DNA from: an uncultured Lachnospiraceae bacterium
GTDB lineage: Bacteria; Bacillota; Clostridia; Lachnospirales; Lachnospiraceae
Assembly (NCBI GenBank): GCA_945864145.1
Contig: CAMBAN010000003.1
Coordinates: 1-61,652 of the forward strand
Direction: 5' to 3'
DNA: 61,652 nucleotides
In this document: piece by piece, positions 16,337 through 25,346 of the stretch
Layout of the letters: the number at the start of each line of letters is the position of its first letter
Numbering within the stretch: position 1 is the stretch's first letter
Program-made: the position numbers and the translations under genes
Notes under the pieces: generated by a model
Databases searched by the model: none
Seen by the model: only the letters and a program-made list of their open reading frames with translations
Told to the model about the DNA's origin: nothing

Positions 16337-17629
16337 TTATTTGTCTAATTTTGCAAGTCCTGCATCTACAATTTCCTGTAAAGTTCTCATAATACCAAAT
16401 TTTGCATGCTCGTAAGTAAGTCCACCCTGGAAATAGACAGCATATGGGGGCTTAATTGGTCCATCTGCACTCAATTCGATAGAAGAACCGGAAACAAAGG
16501 CACCTGCAGCCATGATAACAGGACTGTCATAGCCTGGCATATCCCAAGGTTCCGGTGTCACAAAGCTGTCTACCGGTGCAGCAGCCTGAATACCCTTACA
16601 AAATGCAATCACGCCCTCTGCTGTTCCAAAGGTAACTGCCTGAATAATATCATGACGGGACTCTGTACTGTCTGGTACTACACAAAATCCAAGTCTTTCA
16701 TAAATATTTGCTGCAAAAATAGCACCCTTTAAGGCACTTGCCGTTACTGTCGGTGCCAGGAACAAACCATGATAAAAATCTCTTAAGATGCCAAGAGAAG
16801 CACCGACTTCTTTACCAAGTCCGGGAGAAGTCAAACGATAAGCAGCATTCTCTACACACTCTTTTTTTCCAGCAATATAACCACCAATTGGTGCAAGACC
16901 TCCTCCCGGATTTTTAATCAGGGAACCCACTACCATGTCGGCGCCTACGTCTGTCGGTTCAATGGTTTCCACAAATTCACCGTAACAATTATCTACCATA
17001 CAGATAACATCCGGTTTGATTCCTTTAATAAAAGAAATCAATTCTCCGATTCGTGCTACAGATAAGGTCGGTCTAGTCTGATATCCTTTTGAACGTTGAA
17101 TCGTTACAAGCTTTGTCTTTTCATTGATGGCTTTTTTTATGTTTTCATAATCAAAGCTGCCATCTTCTAATAAATCTACCTGGCGATAGGAAATCCCATA
17201 TTCCTTTAAAGATCCTTTAGAAGGTCTGATACCGATAACCTCTTCTAAAGTATCATAAGGTTTTCCTACAGGTGAAAGGAGCTCATCTCCCGGTCTCAAA
17301 TTGCTCATAAGAGCAAGAGCAAGCGCATGGGTTCCACAAGTAATCTGCGGTCTGACTAAAGCGTCCTCGGTATGAAAAATAGAAGCATACACAGCTTCTA
17401 AGGTCTCTCTTCCAAGGTCATTATAACCATAGCCTGTAGTGCCAAGAAGACATGCTTCACTGACTTTATTGTCCTGCATTGCCTTTATGACCTTCAACTG
17501 ATTATATTCTGCGACCTTATCGATTTGTTCAAATCTGTCAGAAAGTCCTTCTATTATTTCTTCACAATAATCATATACCTTTTTGGAGATACCAAGAGAC
17601 TGGTACATTTCTTCTACATTACAACTCAT
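16337..17629 (-). CDS. Methionine gamma-lyase-like PLP enzyme (aluminium-resistance protein family)
   Basis: Fold-type I PLP-dependent enzyme of the family often annotated as methionine gamma-lyase or aluminium-resistance protein. 430 aa, full length. Visible features are GTTGYGYNDLGRETLE, the Gly-rich ITCGTHALALAL, MVDNCYGEFVE (PLP-ring Asp) and SLIKNPGGGLAP with the probable Schiff-base Lys. The substrate is not established for this family. It follows miaA at the end of the mutS-mutL-miaA cluster with an 18-base gap, a layout common in Firmicutes. AGAAAGG precedes the ATG. Confidence 0.88.
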   Translation of the reverse strand: MSCNVEEMYQSLGISKKVYDYCEEIIEGLSDRFEQIDKVAEYNQLKVIKAMQDNKVSEACLLGTTGYGYNDLGRETLEAVYASIFHTEDALVRPQITCGTHALALALMSNLRPGDELLSPVGKPYDTLEEVIGIRPSKGSLKEYGISYRQVDLLEDGSFDYENIKKAINEKTKLVTIQRSKGYQTRPTLSVARIGELISFIKGIKPDVICMVDNCYGEFVETIEPTDVGADMVVGSLIKNPGGGLAPIGGYIAGKKECVENAAYRLTSPGLGKEVGASLGILRDFYHGLFLAPTVTASALKGAIFAANIYERLGFCVVPDSTESRHDIIQAVTFGTAEGVIAFCKGIQAAAPVDSFVTPEPWDMPGYDSPVIMAAGAFVSGSSIELSADGPIKPPYAVYFQGGLTYEHAKFGIMRTLQEIVDAGLAKLDK

Positions 17630-17646
17630 GATAAACCTTTCTTTTC

Positions 17647-18594
17647 TTACGTTATATTTCTTTCGTTACAAATACCAATCATATATTGTAACATCTTTTC
17701 TTCACTATTTGCAAATATATCTTTGTCAACCCAGATAACATCTTTTTCTCTACGAAACCAGGTAAGCTGACGCTTTGCAAAATGCCTGGTATCACGCTTA
17801 ATCAGGTAAACTGCTTCATCGAGAGTAATATTTCCCTGCAAATAGTCAATGATTTCCTTGTAGCCAAGCCCCTGCATGGCGGTCGATTCTTTCTGACAAC
17901 CCATCGCAAGAAGGCTTTTCACCTCATCGACAAGTCCTTCCTGCAACATGATATCTACTCTTTTGTCTATATTTTCATAGATGATTTCTCTTTTATTATT
18001 CAGTACAAAGTAAGCAGATTGGTAGGCTGACGTTTTTTCACGTTCTATTTCATTATGCTCAGAGATCTTTTCACCTGTTTGTCGGTAATACTCAATCGCT
18101 CTGATGACACGTTTTACATTATTTGCATGAATGCTTTCGGCAGATTTTGGGTCGATTTCCTGTAAAATCTGATGCAGATATTCGGCTCCATTTTTCTGAG
18201 CAAGTTCTTCCAGCTCCTGACGAAGTACTGTATCTGCATCGTTTTGTGTAAAATCTACATCATAGAGCACGGATTGGATATAAAAGCCTGTTCCACCAAC
18301 CAATACAGGTATTTTCCCATGTGCATAAATCTGTTCTATCGCTTCTTTTGCATATTTTTGAAACAATACCACATTAAATTCTTCAGTAGGCGAAAGAATG
18401 TCAACCAGATAGTGCTTAACCCCCATCATTTCCTCAGGTTTAATTTTTGCAGAACCAATATCCATATGTTGGTAGACCTGCATGGAGTCTGCTGAGATAA
18501 TTTCTCCATTTATGGCTTTTGCCAATGCAATGGACAATTTTGTTTTTCCAACTGCAGTAGGTCCCGTCAGAATAACAAGTGGTCGTTTTTTCAT
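17647..18594 (-). CDS. miaA: tRNA dimethylallyltransferase MiaA
   Basis: Adds the dimethylallyl group to N6 of A37 in tRNAs reading UNN codons; MiaB (25347-26804) then methylthiolates it. 315 aa from ATG 18594. A P-loop (GPTAVGKTKLS) lies near the N-terminus, followed by the DSMQVY tRNA-contact segment and GGTGFYIQSVLYDVDF. The upstream in-frame ATG at 18606 leaves a 1-base spacer after AAAGG, whereas ATG 18594 has AGAAAGG plus 13 bases. It is separated from mutL by only 18 bases. Confidence 0.95.
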   Translation of the reverse strand: MKKRPLVILTGPTAVGKTKLSIALAKAINGEIISADSMQVYQHMDIGSAKIKPEEMMGVKHYLVDILSPTEEFNVVLFQKYAKEAIEQIYAHGKIPVLVGGTGFYIQSVLYDVDFTQNDADTVLRQELEELAQKNGAEYLHQILQEIDPKSAESIHANNVKRVIRAIEYYRQTGEKISEHNEIEREKTSAYQSAYFVLNNKREIIYENIDKRVDIMLQEGLVDEVKSLLAMGCQKESTAMQGLGYKEIIDYLQGNITLDEAVYLIKRDTRHFAKRQLTWFRREKDVIWVDKDIFANSEEKMLQYMIGICNERNIT

Positions 18595-18612
18595 TGTAAT
18601 AACCATGCCTTT

Positions 18613-20643
18613 CTAATTTACAATTCTTTTAAACTTCTTTTCAACCTCATACTTTGACATAGAAACAATCGTCGGTCTGCCGTGTGGGCAATTGTATGGA
18701 TTATCCAGAGTCAATAGCTGTTCAATCAGTTGATCCGCTTCTTCTCTGGTCAATGTATGATTTCCTTTTACAGCTGCTTTGCATGCCATAGATGCAATTT
18801 TTTCACGAATAACGGTAGGAAGACCTCTTACAGGACTTTCTGACAGTTCTGTCAGAATTTCTTCAAAAAGCTCCTTGCTTTCATACCCAAACAAATCAAA
18901 AGGAACTGCTCTGATAGCAAATGCATTCATACCAAAATCTTCAATTTCAAATCCAAGTTCTGCAAAATAGGTCTGATATTGCAAAATGCAGTCTGCTTCT
19001 TTTGGCGTGACACTGATGATAATAGGCGGTGTCAAGGTTTGAGAAAAGATTTCATGATTTTCCACCTTTTTGAGTATCTGCTCATATTTTACCTTTTCAT
19101 GCGCTGCATGCTGGTCAATCAAAAGCATTTTATCTCTGTATTCTACAATCCAATAAGTGTCAAAAACCTGTCCGACAATGCGATACTCAAGCTTGGCATC
19201 CCTGGTTAATATTTTTTCATCAAAGAAATTCAGTTGCTCCGGTTTTTCTACAATAATCTGATCTTTGGCTTTAATGATTTGATTTTGCTGCGGCTGTTTT
19301 TCCGGCTCTTGTCCTAATATTTTTTGAAGAAGTCTTTCCGGTATTTTCGAATCGGCAGCAGATGTTTGCTCTTTTTGTTGTACTCTATTGTCAACAAAAA
19401 AATCATCTTTGACAGTTTCTTCCCGTAAAGGAGCTTTCCCTGTTTCTTCCCGGTTAATGATTACTTTATTATCATATAAAAATTGTCCTACTTTCTCCTT
19501 TGCAGGAGAGGTTTTTCCGGCATGATTGTAGCTGCTTTCTTCTCTGAATTCCTGATGCGTTCGTTCCTTTTCAAAAGGCTCAGGAGCTTTTATCGCAGTT
19601 TCTTTTTGTTTCTTTAGCACTTCCTCTCTGCCAGGTATGACTTCCGGAATCATTTCCTGTTCTGCTAAAAAACGACCGATATTCTGACTGATAAGCTGAT
19701 GAATTGCATTTTGATTAGAAAATCTAACCTCCATTTTATTTGGATGAACATTGACGTCTACTTCATCAGTCGGTACTGTAATATAAATAACACAGGAAGG
19801 ATAACGATGCTGCATCAGAAAATTTTGATAGCCTTCTTCGATTGCTTTTGATATTACCTTGCTTTTAATATATCTTTGATTAACAAAATAATTTTCAAAG
19901 TTTCTATTGGCACGATTTAAGGTAGGCTTTCCTAAAAAACCTTCTATTACGATTTGATTATCGACACATTGAAAAGGTATCATTTCATTTGCAATATCTC
20001 TGCCAAAAATGCGATAAATAATAGCCTTTAAATCTCCATCTCCTGTTGTAAAGAACTTTGTCTGTCCATTTATCATATATTTGAAAGAGATGTCCGGTTT
20101 TGACATGGCAAGATGTTCTAACAAATCTGTTACGTAGCTTCCCTCTGTCATGGCTGTTTTTAAAAATTTTCTACGGACAGGTGTATTAAAAAACAGGTTT
20201 CTGGCTATAAAGGTAGTACCGGTCGGTGCACCAATTTCTTCAAAAGCTGTTTCTTTTCCGCCTTCTATACAATATCTGACACCCGTCATATCTTCCGGTG
20301 TTTTGGTAATCAGTTCTACCTTAGATACGGCTGCAATACTGGATAATGCTTCACCTCGAAAACCGAGACTTTTTAAATCTAATAAATCCGTAACTGTATT
20401 AATTTTGCTGGTCGCATGTCTTAAAAAAGCATTTCTGATTTGTGATTTTTCAATACCTGCGCCATCATCAGTAACACGGATGAACTCAATGCCGCCTTCT
20501 TTGATTTCTACAGTAATAGCTTTCGCACCGGCATCAATAGCATTTTCTACAAGCTCTTTAATGACGCTTGCCGGTCTTTCTACCACTTCACCGGCTGCTA
20601 TTTTATCAATGGTGCTATCATCCAACACATGAATTTCCGCCAT
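18613..20643 (-). CDS. mutL: DNA mismatch repair protein MutL
   Basis: Matchmaker and nicking endonuclease of mismatch repair. 676 aa. An N-terminal GHKL ATPase (ENAIDAGA, DDGAGI, RGEALSSI) is followed by a Ser/Gln/Glu-rich linker (about 340-470) and a C-terminal dimerisation/endonuclease domain. The endonuclease metal motif DQHAAHEKVKYE is present, with the supporting ACKAA and CPHGRP motifs, so it should be the nicking type found in bacteria lacking MutH. A strong GGGGAGG precedes the ATG, 16 bases after mutS. Confidence 0.97.
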   Translation of the reverse strand: MAEIHVLDDSTIDKIAAGEVVERPASVIKELVENAIDAGAKAITVEIKEGGIEFIRVTDDGAGIEKSQIRNAFLRHATSKINTVTDLLDLKSLGFRGEALSSIAAVSKVELITKTPEDMTGVRYCIEGGKETAFEEIGAPTGTTFIARNLFFNTPVRRKFLKTAMTEGSYVTDLLEHLAMSKPDISFKYMINGQTKFFTTGDGDLKAIIYRIFGRDIANEMIPFQCVDNQIVIEGFLGKPTLNRANRNFENYFVNQRYIKSKVISKAIEEGYQNFLMQHRYPSCVIYITVPTDEVDVNVHPNKMEVRFSNQNAIHQLISQNIGRFLAEQEMIPEVIPGREEVLKKQKETAIKAPEPFEKERTHQEFREESSYNHAGKTSPAKEKVGQFLYDNKVIINREETGKAPLREETVKDDFFVDNRVQQKEQTSAADSKIPERLLQKILGQEPEKQPQQNQIIKAKDQIIVEKPEQLNFFDEKILTRDAKLEYRIVGQVFDTYWIVEYRDKMLLIDQHAAHEKVKYEQILKKVENHEIFSQTLTPPIIISVTPKEADCILQYQTYFAELGFEIEDFGMNAFAIRAVPFDLFGYESKELFEEILTELSESPVRGLPTVIREKIASMACKAAVKGNHTLTREEADQLIEQLLTLDNPYNCPHGRPTIVSMSKYEVEKKFKRIVN

Positions 20644-20659
20644 TCTTTACCTCCCCTTT

Positions 20660-23305
20660 TTACCAACGGTTCTTTAATTTATTTTGCAAGCGATACAGAG
20701 TATTTAAGGCATCTAAAGGCGTGAGATTGGAAATGTCAATATCCTTCAATTCCTGAATGATATCTTCGTCCTTAACTGTATCAAATAAAGACATTTGACC
20801 GAGATCTACCTCATCATACCGTTTCACTTTCTTTTTCTCTGTTTTTGTGTCAACAGAAATACTTTGTACTTTTTCTGTAATATCATTGTCACTTAACTGT
20901 TCGACAATTTCCTTGGCTCTGTCAATGACCATATCCGGGACACCGGCAAGCTTGGCAACCTGGATACCATAGCTTTTATCGGCTCCACCTTTGATAATTT
21001 TTCTAAGGAAAACAATATCATCGCCTTTTTCTTTTACAGCAATACAATAATTATTGACATTATTGATTTTTCCTTCCAATTCCGTCAGTTCATGATAATG
21101 GGTCGCGAATAAGGTTTTTGCCCCAAGGAGTTTTTTATTACTGATATGTTCAATCACTGCCCATGCAATGCTCAAACCATCAAAGGTAGAAGTACCTCTT
21201 CCAATTTCATCTAAGACTAATAAGCTCTTTGAAGTTGCGTTCCTTAATATATTTGCGACTTCATTCATTTCTACCATAAAGGTACTCTGTCCACTTGCCA
21301 AATCATCAGAAGCACCAACTCTGGTAAAAATGCGGTCTACAATACCAATATTGGCACTTTTAGCAGGAACAAAGCTTCCAAGCTGCGCCATAAGCACGAT
21401 TAGTGCAGACTGTCTCATGTAAGTGGACTTACCCGCCATATTTGGACCTGTAATAACTGCGATGCAATGATTCGTGTTATTCAAATATGTGTCATTTGTG
21501 ACAAACATGTCATGATCTATCATCTTTTCGACTACAGGATGTCTGCCATCCTTAATATCGATAATTCCCTTGTCATTCAGTTCCGGTCTGACATAATGAT
21601 TTTGTTCAGCTACTACAGATAAAGAAGCAAACACATCTAATCTTGCAACTGCCTTGGCCGTTTTTTGGATGCGCTCTAACTGGCCTGCAATATCATCTCT
21701 GATTTTACAGAACAAATCATACTCTAAAGTATTGAGCTTATCCTCTGCATTTAAGATGGTGTCCTCAAGTTCTTTGAGCTTAGGTGTCGTATAACGTTCT
21801 GCATTTACCAAGGTCTGTTTTCTGACATAGTCATCAGGAACTAGATTTTTAAAGGAATTTGTAACCTCAAAGTAGTATCCAAATACCTTATTGTATTTGA
21901 TTTTTAAATTTTTAATACCTGTTCTTTGTCTGTCTTCTTCTTCCAGTTTGGCAAGCCAGTTTTTGCCGTCTGTTTTGGCATGGCGAAGCATATCGATATC
22001 CTGGTCAAAGCCTTCTTTAATCATACCACCCTCTCTGATTTGAATGGGTGGCTCTTCCTCAATCGCATCGTGGATTAAATGATATAAATCCTCTAACCCA
22101 TCCATTTCTTCCTCAATTTCCCTCAGAAGCCTGGCATCAAATTCTTTTAAAACAGTTTTAATGTGCGGCAGCATTTCCATAGAATTTGCAAAAGCAATCA
22201 AATCTCTTGGATTTGCTGATTTATAGCTGACTTTTCCGAGTAAACGCTCCATATCGTAAATTGGATTTAAGTATTCTCGGATTTCATCTCGTGAAACGGT
22301 ACTTTTACAAAGCTGTTCAATCGCATCTAAACGATCATTGATTTCATCCATATTGATTAAAGGCTGCTCAATATCTGCACGCAATCGTCTTGCACCCATC
22401 GCTGTTTTTGTCTTATCCAAAACCCATAGGAGCGAACCTCTTTTTTGCTTTTCACGCAACGTCTCTGTCAATTCCAGATTCCTTCTGGTCGAACTGTCTA
22501 AAAGCATGAATTTGCTCGCAACATATGGTGTGATATGCGTGATATGCGATAAGTCTGTTTTTTGTGTTTCCAATAAATACTGCATAACAGCACCTGCAGA
22601 AATCAGTCCGGAGGGAAAATCTTCCAAACCAAGTCCTGCCAAAGTATTTACATGGAAATGCTTCATCAGACAGTTTCTACAACTATTGTCATCAAAATAC
22701 CAGGCATCTAGCTTGTATACAGTGATACCTAATCTTGCATGCATATCTTCCATGTCAATACCAGTCATCATAAATGCATCATTACAGATGATTTCTGTCG
22801 GCATATATTTATAGATTTCATCCTGAATTTTTGATTGACTGTCCGATTCAGTCAAGTAAAAATCACCTGTTGTTACATCTACAATAGAAATGCCCGTTTT
22901 ATTAGGGAAACTGGCAATACACATCAAATAGTTATTTTTGGTTTCTTCCAGAGACTGCATATTCAGATTGGTACCTGGCGTAACAATCCGGATAACCTCT
23001 CTTTTTACAATCCCTTTTGCAAGCTTAGGGTCTTCTACCTGCTCACAGATAGCTACTTTATATCCTCTGGATACCAGCTTACTTAAATAGCTGTCTACTG
23101 CATGGTAGGGAATACCGCACATAGGTGCTCTTTCCTCTAATCCGCAATCTTTCCCGGTCAATGTGATTTCCAACTCTTTAGATGCTTTTTTTGCATCCTC
23201 GAAAAACATCTCATAAAAATCACCCAGCCGATAAAAAAGAATACAATCCGGATATTGCTTTTTTGTTTCCATATATTGTTGCATCATTGGTGTCAATGTT
23301 CCCAT
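20660..23305 (-). CDS. mutS: DNA mismatch repair protein MutS
   Basis: Recognises mispairs and small loops. 881 aa, MutS1 type. The mismatch-reading Phe-x-Glu is in GDFYEMFFEDA (about 27-37), followed by connector, lever and clamp domains. The C-terminal ATPase has Walker A GPNMAGKST, the Q-loop region and Walker B LLVLDEIGRGTS, then a helix-turn-helix dimer segment. First gene of the mutS-mutL-miaA-PLP lyase operon, with a probable promoter at 23452-23479 and an unusually long leader. Confidence 0.97.
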   Translation of the reverse strand: MGTLTPMMQQYMETKKQYPDCILFYRLGDFYEMFFEDAKKASKELEITLTGKDCGLEERAPMCGIPYHAVDSYLSKLVSRGYKVAICEQVEDPKLAKGIVKREVIRIVTPGTNLNMQSLEETKNNYLMCIASFPNKTGISIVDVTTGDFYLTESDSQSKIQDEIYKYMPTEIICNDAFMMTGIDMEDMHARLGITVYKLDAWYFDDNSCRNCLMKHFHVNTLAGLGLEDFPSGLISAGAVMQYLLETQKTDLSHITHITPYVASKFMLLDSSTRRNLELTETLREKQKRGSLLWVLDKTKTAMGARRLRADIEQPLINMDEINDRLDAIEQLCKSTVSRDEIREYLNPIYDMERLLGKVSYKSANPRDLIAFANSMEMLPHIKTVLKEFDARLLREIEEEMDGLEDLYHLIHDAIEEEPPIQIREGGMIKEGFDQDIDMLRHAKTDGKNWLAKLEEEDRQRTGIKNLKIKYNKVFGYYFEVTNSFKNLVPDDYVRKQTLVNAERYTTPKLKELEDTILNAEDKLNTLEYDLFCKIRDDIAGQLERIQKTAKAVARLDVFASLSVVAEQNHYVRPELNDKGIIDIKDGRHPVVEKMIDHDMFVTNDTYLNNTNHCIAVITGPNMAGKSTYMRQSALIVLMAQLGSFVPAKSANIGIVDRIFTRVGASDDLASGQSTFMVEMNEVANILRNATSKSLLVLDEIGRGTSTFDGLSIAWAVIEHISNKKLLGAKTLFATHYHELTELEGKINNVNNYCIAVKEKGDDIVFLRKIIKGGADKSYGIQVAKLAGVPDMVIDRAKEIVEQLSDNDITEKVQSISVDTKTEKKKVKRYDEVDLGQMSLFDTVKDEDIIQELKDIDISNLTPLDALNTLYRLQNKLKNRW

Positions 23306-23387
23306 TTATTTTGCCGTCCTTATCTTATACGTTATCTTAAAAAAAGGACTGTCCTACAAGACAAGGTATACATTTCTTATGCATTAC

Positions 23388-23403
23388 CTGTCATGCATGA
23401 CAG
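23388..23403. repeat. 16-bp perfect palindrome in the mutS leader
   Basis: CTGTCATG followed directly by its inverse CATGACAG, about 85 bases upstream of the mutS ATG and inside the predicted transcript. A no-loop palindrome of this type fits a protein-binding site at least as well as an RNA hairpin. The rest of the 219-base gap (23306-23524) holds the promoter, a GGGC/GCCC pairing near 23436-23451, and no ORF. Confidence 0.55.
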
Positions 23404-23451
23404 CCCGCTTGATTTATTTTCATTTGCCAAGCAAAGGGCTTTCTAGCGCCC

Positions 23452-23479
23452 ATTGTACCACAAATGGCAAGAAATTCAA
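23452..23479 (-). promoter_or_regulatory. Probable SigA promoter for mutS operon
   Basis: TTGAAT and TACAAT spaced by 16 bases on the minus strand, about 150 bases before the mutS ATG. The implied leader carries the palindrome at 23388-23403. Confidence 0.5.
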
Positions 23480-23524
23480 AGACTTCACTATGTAAATTAT
23501 TTATGCAAATTTTCTCAGAAAGGA

Positions 23525-25183
23525 TTACTTCTCAAGAAGTAACTGTTTTGCTCTTTCCAAAGCATCATCAATATGCGCACAGAAATTCTCTACACCAATC
23601 ATTTCTGTAAAGCCTGCCTTATCCATAGAGCTTCTTGGCTGTTCATTGACGTGAGAAAGAATAACCTGTACACCCTGCTTATTACATGTAGTCAAAAGCA
23701 TTTCCAAGCTATGTAAGGCTGTTGCGTCAATCGCATTTACACTTCTCATACGGATTACCAGACATTTTGTATCCTCATAGGCAGAGATTTTCATTATTTT
23801 ATCTGCTGCGCCAAAGAACATAGGTCCTGAAATCTCATATACTAAGGTATGCTCTGGAACTTCTCTTAAAGAAATACTGTCAGGATCGTCTTCATCATCT
23901 AAGTATTTCCAGCCCTCTACCTCTGTTACATCGCTCATTCTCTTCATGAAGAGAAGTGCTGCAAGCACCATGCCTACTTCAATAGCAATGACTAAGTCGA
24001 ATACGACAGTCAATACAAAAGTAGTTACCAAAACAAGAACATCACTCTTTGGAGATGCCTTACATAGGTTCTTAAAGGTTCTCCAGCCACTCATGTTATA
24101 AGCAACCTGGAAAAGAATAGCTGCGATACATGGCATTGGAATCATTTTTGCATATGGCATTAATAAAACAAGTACCAGCACCAGAGTAATAGAATGAACC
24201 ATACCTGCAATTGGAGTACGTCCACCGTTTTTGATATTTGCAGCAGTACGCGCAATGGCACCTGTAGCAGGAATACCACCAAAGCATGCGGAACCCATAT
24301 TCGCAATACCCTGTGCGATCAATTCCATATTGGAACGATGCTTAGAGTTAATCATACTATCTGCCACAACAGCAGATAGTAAAGATTCAATACCTGCAAG
24401 CAATGCAATTGTCAATGCATTCGGAAGCTGTGCTCTGATATTGGCAATTGTAAAAGTAGTTGAAGTCACAGTAAAGCTTGGAAGCTTATTGGAAATATCA
24501 GGATATAGGCTTCCAATAGTATTAACAGGAAGCTGTAAAATCTGAACTAATGCTGCTGACACAAGTACTGCAATTAAAGAACCCGGGATTTTTTTGCTCA
24601 CTTTTGGCCAAAGCACAAGAATCGCCAGGCTGACTGCACCAACGATAACAGCCTGTATATTAATCGTTGAGATATTTGCAAATAAAGCTTTCAGTTTCTC
24701 TGCAGTCTCAATCGGAGCCTCTCCATGCATATATTGAATACCGCAAAAATCTTTAATTTGTCCGATGAAAAGTGTCACGGCAATACCAGCAGTAAAGCCT
24801 GTTGTAATTGTAAAAGGAATGAACTTAATCAAATTTCCAAATCGTAACAGTCCCATGATAACAAGTAAAATACCTGCAAGAATCGTTGCGACCATTAATC
24901 CTTCTGTACCATCTTTAGCGACAATACCTGCTACAATTGTAGCAAAGGCTGCTGTAGGACCAGCAATCTGTACACGGCTTCCGCCAAAGAATGAAACTAA
25001 AAATCCAGCAATGATTGCTGTATAGATACCAGCTGTAGGACCAACACCTGATGCAATTGCCAAGGCAATTGACAATGGTAATGCAATAATGGCAACAATA
25101 ATACCAGCGATAACATCCTTTACAAACTGTTCCTTTGAATATGTCTTCATCACTGAAAACAACTTAGGTTTTAACTTTTCCAT
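23525..25183 (-). CDS. SulP/SLC26-family anion transporter with STAS domain
   Basis: Inner-membrane transporter of the SulP family (sulfate, bicarbonate or similar anions). 552 aa. About 12-14 hydrophobic segments fill residues 20-420; the N-terminal region shows the family's IAGIIVAIIALPLSIALAIASG. A cytoplasmic STAS domain (about 440-550) closes the protein, with CLVIRMRSVNAIDATALHSLE in the phosphoacceptor-like region. The substrate cannot be read from sequence. It is monocistronic by position: its own promoter lies upstream and the mutS leader downstream. GAGGGAG precedes the ATG. Confidence 0.92.
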   Translation of the reverse strand: MEKLKPKLFSVMKTYSKEQFVKDVIAGIIVAIIALPLSIALAIASGVGPTAGIYTAIIAGFLVSFFGGSRVQIAGPTAAFATIVAGIVAKDGTEGLMVATILAGILLVIMGLLRFGNLIKFIPFTITTGFTAGIAVTLFIGQIKDFCGIQYMHGEAPIETAEKLKALFANISTINIQAVIVGAVSLAILVLWPKVSKKIPGSLIAVLVSAALVQILQLPVNTIGSLYPDISNKLPSFTVTSTTFTIANIRAQLPNALTIALLAGIESLLSAVVADSMINSKHRSNMELIAQGIANMGSACFGGIPATGAIARTAANIKNGGRTPIAGMVHSITLVLVLVLLMPYAKMIPMPCIAAILFQVAYNMSGWRTFKNLCKASPKSDVLVLVTTFVLTVVFDLVIAIEVGMVLAALLFMKRMSDVTEVEGWKYLDDEDDPDSISLREVPEHTLVYEISGPMFFGAADKIMKISAYEDTKCLVIRMRSVNAIDATALHSLEMLLTTCNKQGVQVILSHVNEQPRSSMDKAGFTEMIGVENFCAHIDDALERAKQLLLEK

Positions 25184-25253
25184 AATTCTCCCTCTGGTTA
25201 CTTTCTAACCTGTTCCTTAAAAAAATATAATTTTTTTGTAAAAAACCTCCCCT

Positions 25254-25282
25254 ATGATAGTCCTAAATTCGACATTTTTCAA
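25254..25282 (-). promoter_or_regulatory. SigA-type promoter for the SulP transporter
   Basis: TTGAAA and TATCAT separated by 17 bases on the minus strand, about 70 bases upstream of the ATG, immediately after the miaB terminator. Confidence 0.6.
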
Positions 25283-25292
25283 GTACCTGAAT

Positions 25293-25330
25293 GACAAAAA
25301 ATAAGAAAGCCGTTTCAAGACAGCTTTCTT
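25293..25330 (-). terminator. Rho-independent terminator after miaB
   Basis: Stem AAGAAAGC/GCTTTCTT (25303-25310 with 25323-25330), followed on the minus strand by ATTTTTT, 17 bases past the miaB stop codon. Confidence 0.82.
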
Positions 25331-25346
25331 ATTAAAAATATGTTAC

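Noticed and set aside
20150-20632. Plus-strand open frame of 160 codons inside mutL
   Set aside because: Antisense shadow of the highly conserved GHKL ATPase region of mutL.
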